Below, one piece after another: positions 30,508 through 31,165 of a DNA stretch of 31,165 nt. The stretch comes from Halobacteriales archaeon QS_5_70_15 (lineage in GTDB: Archaea > Halobacteriota > Halobacteria > Halobacteriales > Haloarculaceae). Numbering within the stretch: position 1 is the first letter of the stretch; each line of letters begins with the position of its first letter. The DNA lies in NCBI GenBank assembly GCA_003022005.1, contig PXRQ01000117.1, forward strand, positions 1-31,165, read 5' to 3'. The notes beneath the pieces are model-generated. The model did no database searches, had not been told where the DNA came from, and worked only from the letters and a program-made list of their open reading frames with translations. The position numbers and the translations under genes are program-made.

Positions 30508-31165
30508 CTACTGCGCCGACATCCCGCCGTCCGCGACGTGGACCTCGCCGGTCACGTAGCCGGCAGCGTCGCTGGCGAGGTAGACCGCGACGCTCGCGAT
30601 CTCCTCCGGCTCGGCGAAGCGGTCCTGCGGGATCTTCCCGAGGAGGTCGTCCCGGATGGACTCGTTCTCGCGGACGCCCTCGGTGAACGCGGTCTTCACG
30701 TAGCCGGGCGCGAGCGCGTTCACCCGGACGTCGGGCGCCCACTCGACGGCGAGACACTTCGTCAGCCCCACCACCGCGTGCTTCGAGGCCGTGTAGGGCG
30801 CCTGGTACGGCAGCGCGACGACGCCGCCGACGCTGGCGACGTTCACGACGGACCCGATCCCGTCGCGCTCCGCGACCCGGCGGCCGAACTCCTGGGCGCA
30901 GCCGAACGCGCCGGTCAGGTTCACCTCGAGGATCCACTCCCAGGTCTCCATGTCGAGCTTCCGGGCGTTCCCGAAGAACGGGTTGACCCCGGCGTTGTTC
31001 ACGAGCACGTCGACGGGGCCGATCTCCTCCTCGACGGCCTCGAACGCCGCCTCCACCGCGGCGCGGTCGGTCACGTCGAGCGTCTGTAACACCGAGTCGG
31101 CCCCGGCCTCCTCGACCCGCTCGACCGTCCCGGCGAGGGCGTCCTCCGATCGGGCGACGGGCACC
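30508..31165 (-). CDS. SDR-family oxidoreductase, FabG-like (N-terminus beyond the window)
   Basis: The last 218 residues of a short-chain dehydrogenase/reductase; the N-terminal TGxxxGxG cofactor loop lies past the right edge. Present are DVTD after strand 3, VLVNNAGVNPFF (the NNAG motif), the catalytic asparagine in EVNLTGAF, the catalytic serine in VVNVASVGG, YxxxK as YTASK, and the closing RFAEPEEIASVAVYLASDAAGYVTGEVHVADGG. This pattern is classical-SDR, closest to 3-oxoacyl-ACP reductase or glucose-dehydrogenase-like proteins; the real substrate cannot be deduced. RSEDALAG near the visible N-terminus, with its arginine after strand 2, suggests NADPH preference. Confidence 0.93.
   Translation of the reverse strand, partial: VPVARSEDALAGTVERVEEAGADSVLQTLDVTDRAAVEAAFEAVEEEIGPVDVLVNNAGVNPFFGNARKLDMETWEWILEVNLTGAFGCAQEFGRRVAERDGIGSVVNVASVGGVVALPYQAPYTASKHAVVGLTKCLAVEWAPDVRVNALAPGYVKTAFTEGVRENESIRDDLLGKIPQDRFAEPEEIASVAVYLASDAAGYVTGEVHVADGGMSAQ

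Noticed and set aside
1..31165. Search for CRISPR arrays, toxin-antitoxin pairs, restriction systems, transposases or integrases
   Set aside because: No spaced repeat array, transposase, integrase or restriction-type motif was seen; the Cas4-like nuclease domain belongs to the Dna2-type fusion, not to a CRISPR locus.

Overview
The window is a stretch of haloarchaeal (class Halobacteria) chromosome. The reasons are a very high G+C content with strongly acidic predicted proteins, archaeal information-processing genes (aPelota, archaeal RqcH, archaeal LSm with eL37, aMBF1, a Dna2-like Cas4-nuclease/helicase, Lhr helicase), and start codons that nearly all sit about 26-28 nt downstream of a weak TATA-type hexamer, the layout expected for leaderless haloarchaeal mRNAs. 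No genus can be named from the sequence alone.

Layout. 1-5.8 kb (+): end of a metallo-beta-lactamase (MBL) fold hydrolase, a renalase-like flavoprotein, then the ribosome-rescue genes rqcH and pelA with an AT-rich-promoter membrane protein (DUF4013) between them. 6.0-7.6 kb (-): a two-gene ATGA-overlapping pair, an RNase Z-like MBL hydrolase and a poly-gamma-glutamate hydrolase-family protein. 7.7-11.0 kb (+): Lhr helicase and a small membrane protein. 11.2-13.9 kb (-): Dna2-like nuclease-helicase. 14.2-16.4 kb (+): an unknown acidic protein, a badly broken transcription-regulator pseudogene, an NTF2-like protein and a tiny membrane protein. 16.6-17.0 kb: tRNA-Leu(GAG) followed by 77-bp tandem repeats of its own 3' end, two hairpins and a further degenerate tRNA fragment. 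17.06 kb: a 55-residue zinc-finger protein. 17.2-19.0 kb (-): Baeyer-Villiger-type monooxygenase. 19.2-19.7 kb (+): DUF420 membrane protein. 20.0-22.3 kb (-): lsm-rpl37e and purF, with an unusual TATATGCA palindrome upstream of purF. 22.4-24.6 kb: an MFS transporter and a convergent HExxH metalloprotease-family protein. 24.8-26.2 kb: three consecutive gene remnants. 26.3-30.4 kb: a small anchored protein (-), then (+) M42 aminopeptidase, aMBF1, an alanyl-tRNA editing protein lacking its glycine-rich motif, and a YIP1-like membrane protein. The window ends in a partial SDR oxidoreductase (-).

Together: most intact genes are housekeeping genes, with a translation quality-control theme (RqcH, Pelota, LSm/eL37, aMBF1, AlaX). 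The unusual content lies in the decayed patches, the repeats beside the tRNA and the putative purF operator. No complete mobile element, CRISPR array or defence system was seen, and I found no convincing wholly new multi-gene system. The best leads are the tRNA-Leu repeat array, the purF operator cluster and the motif-less AlaX.
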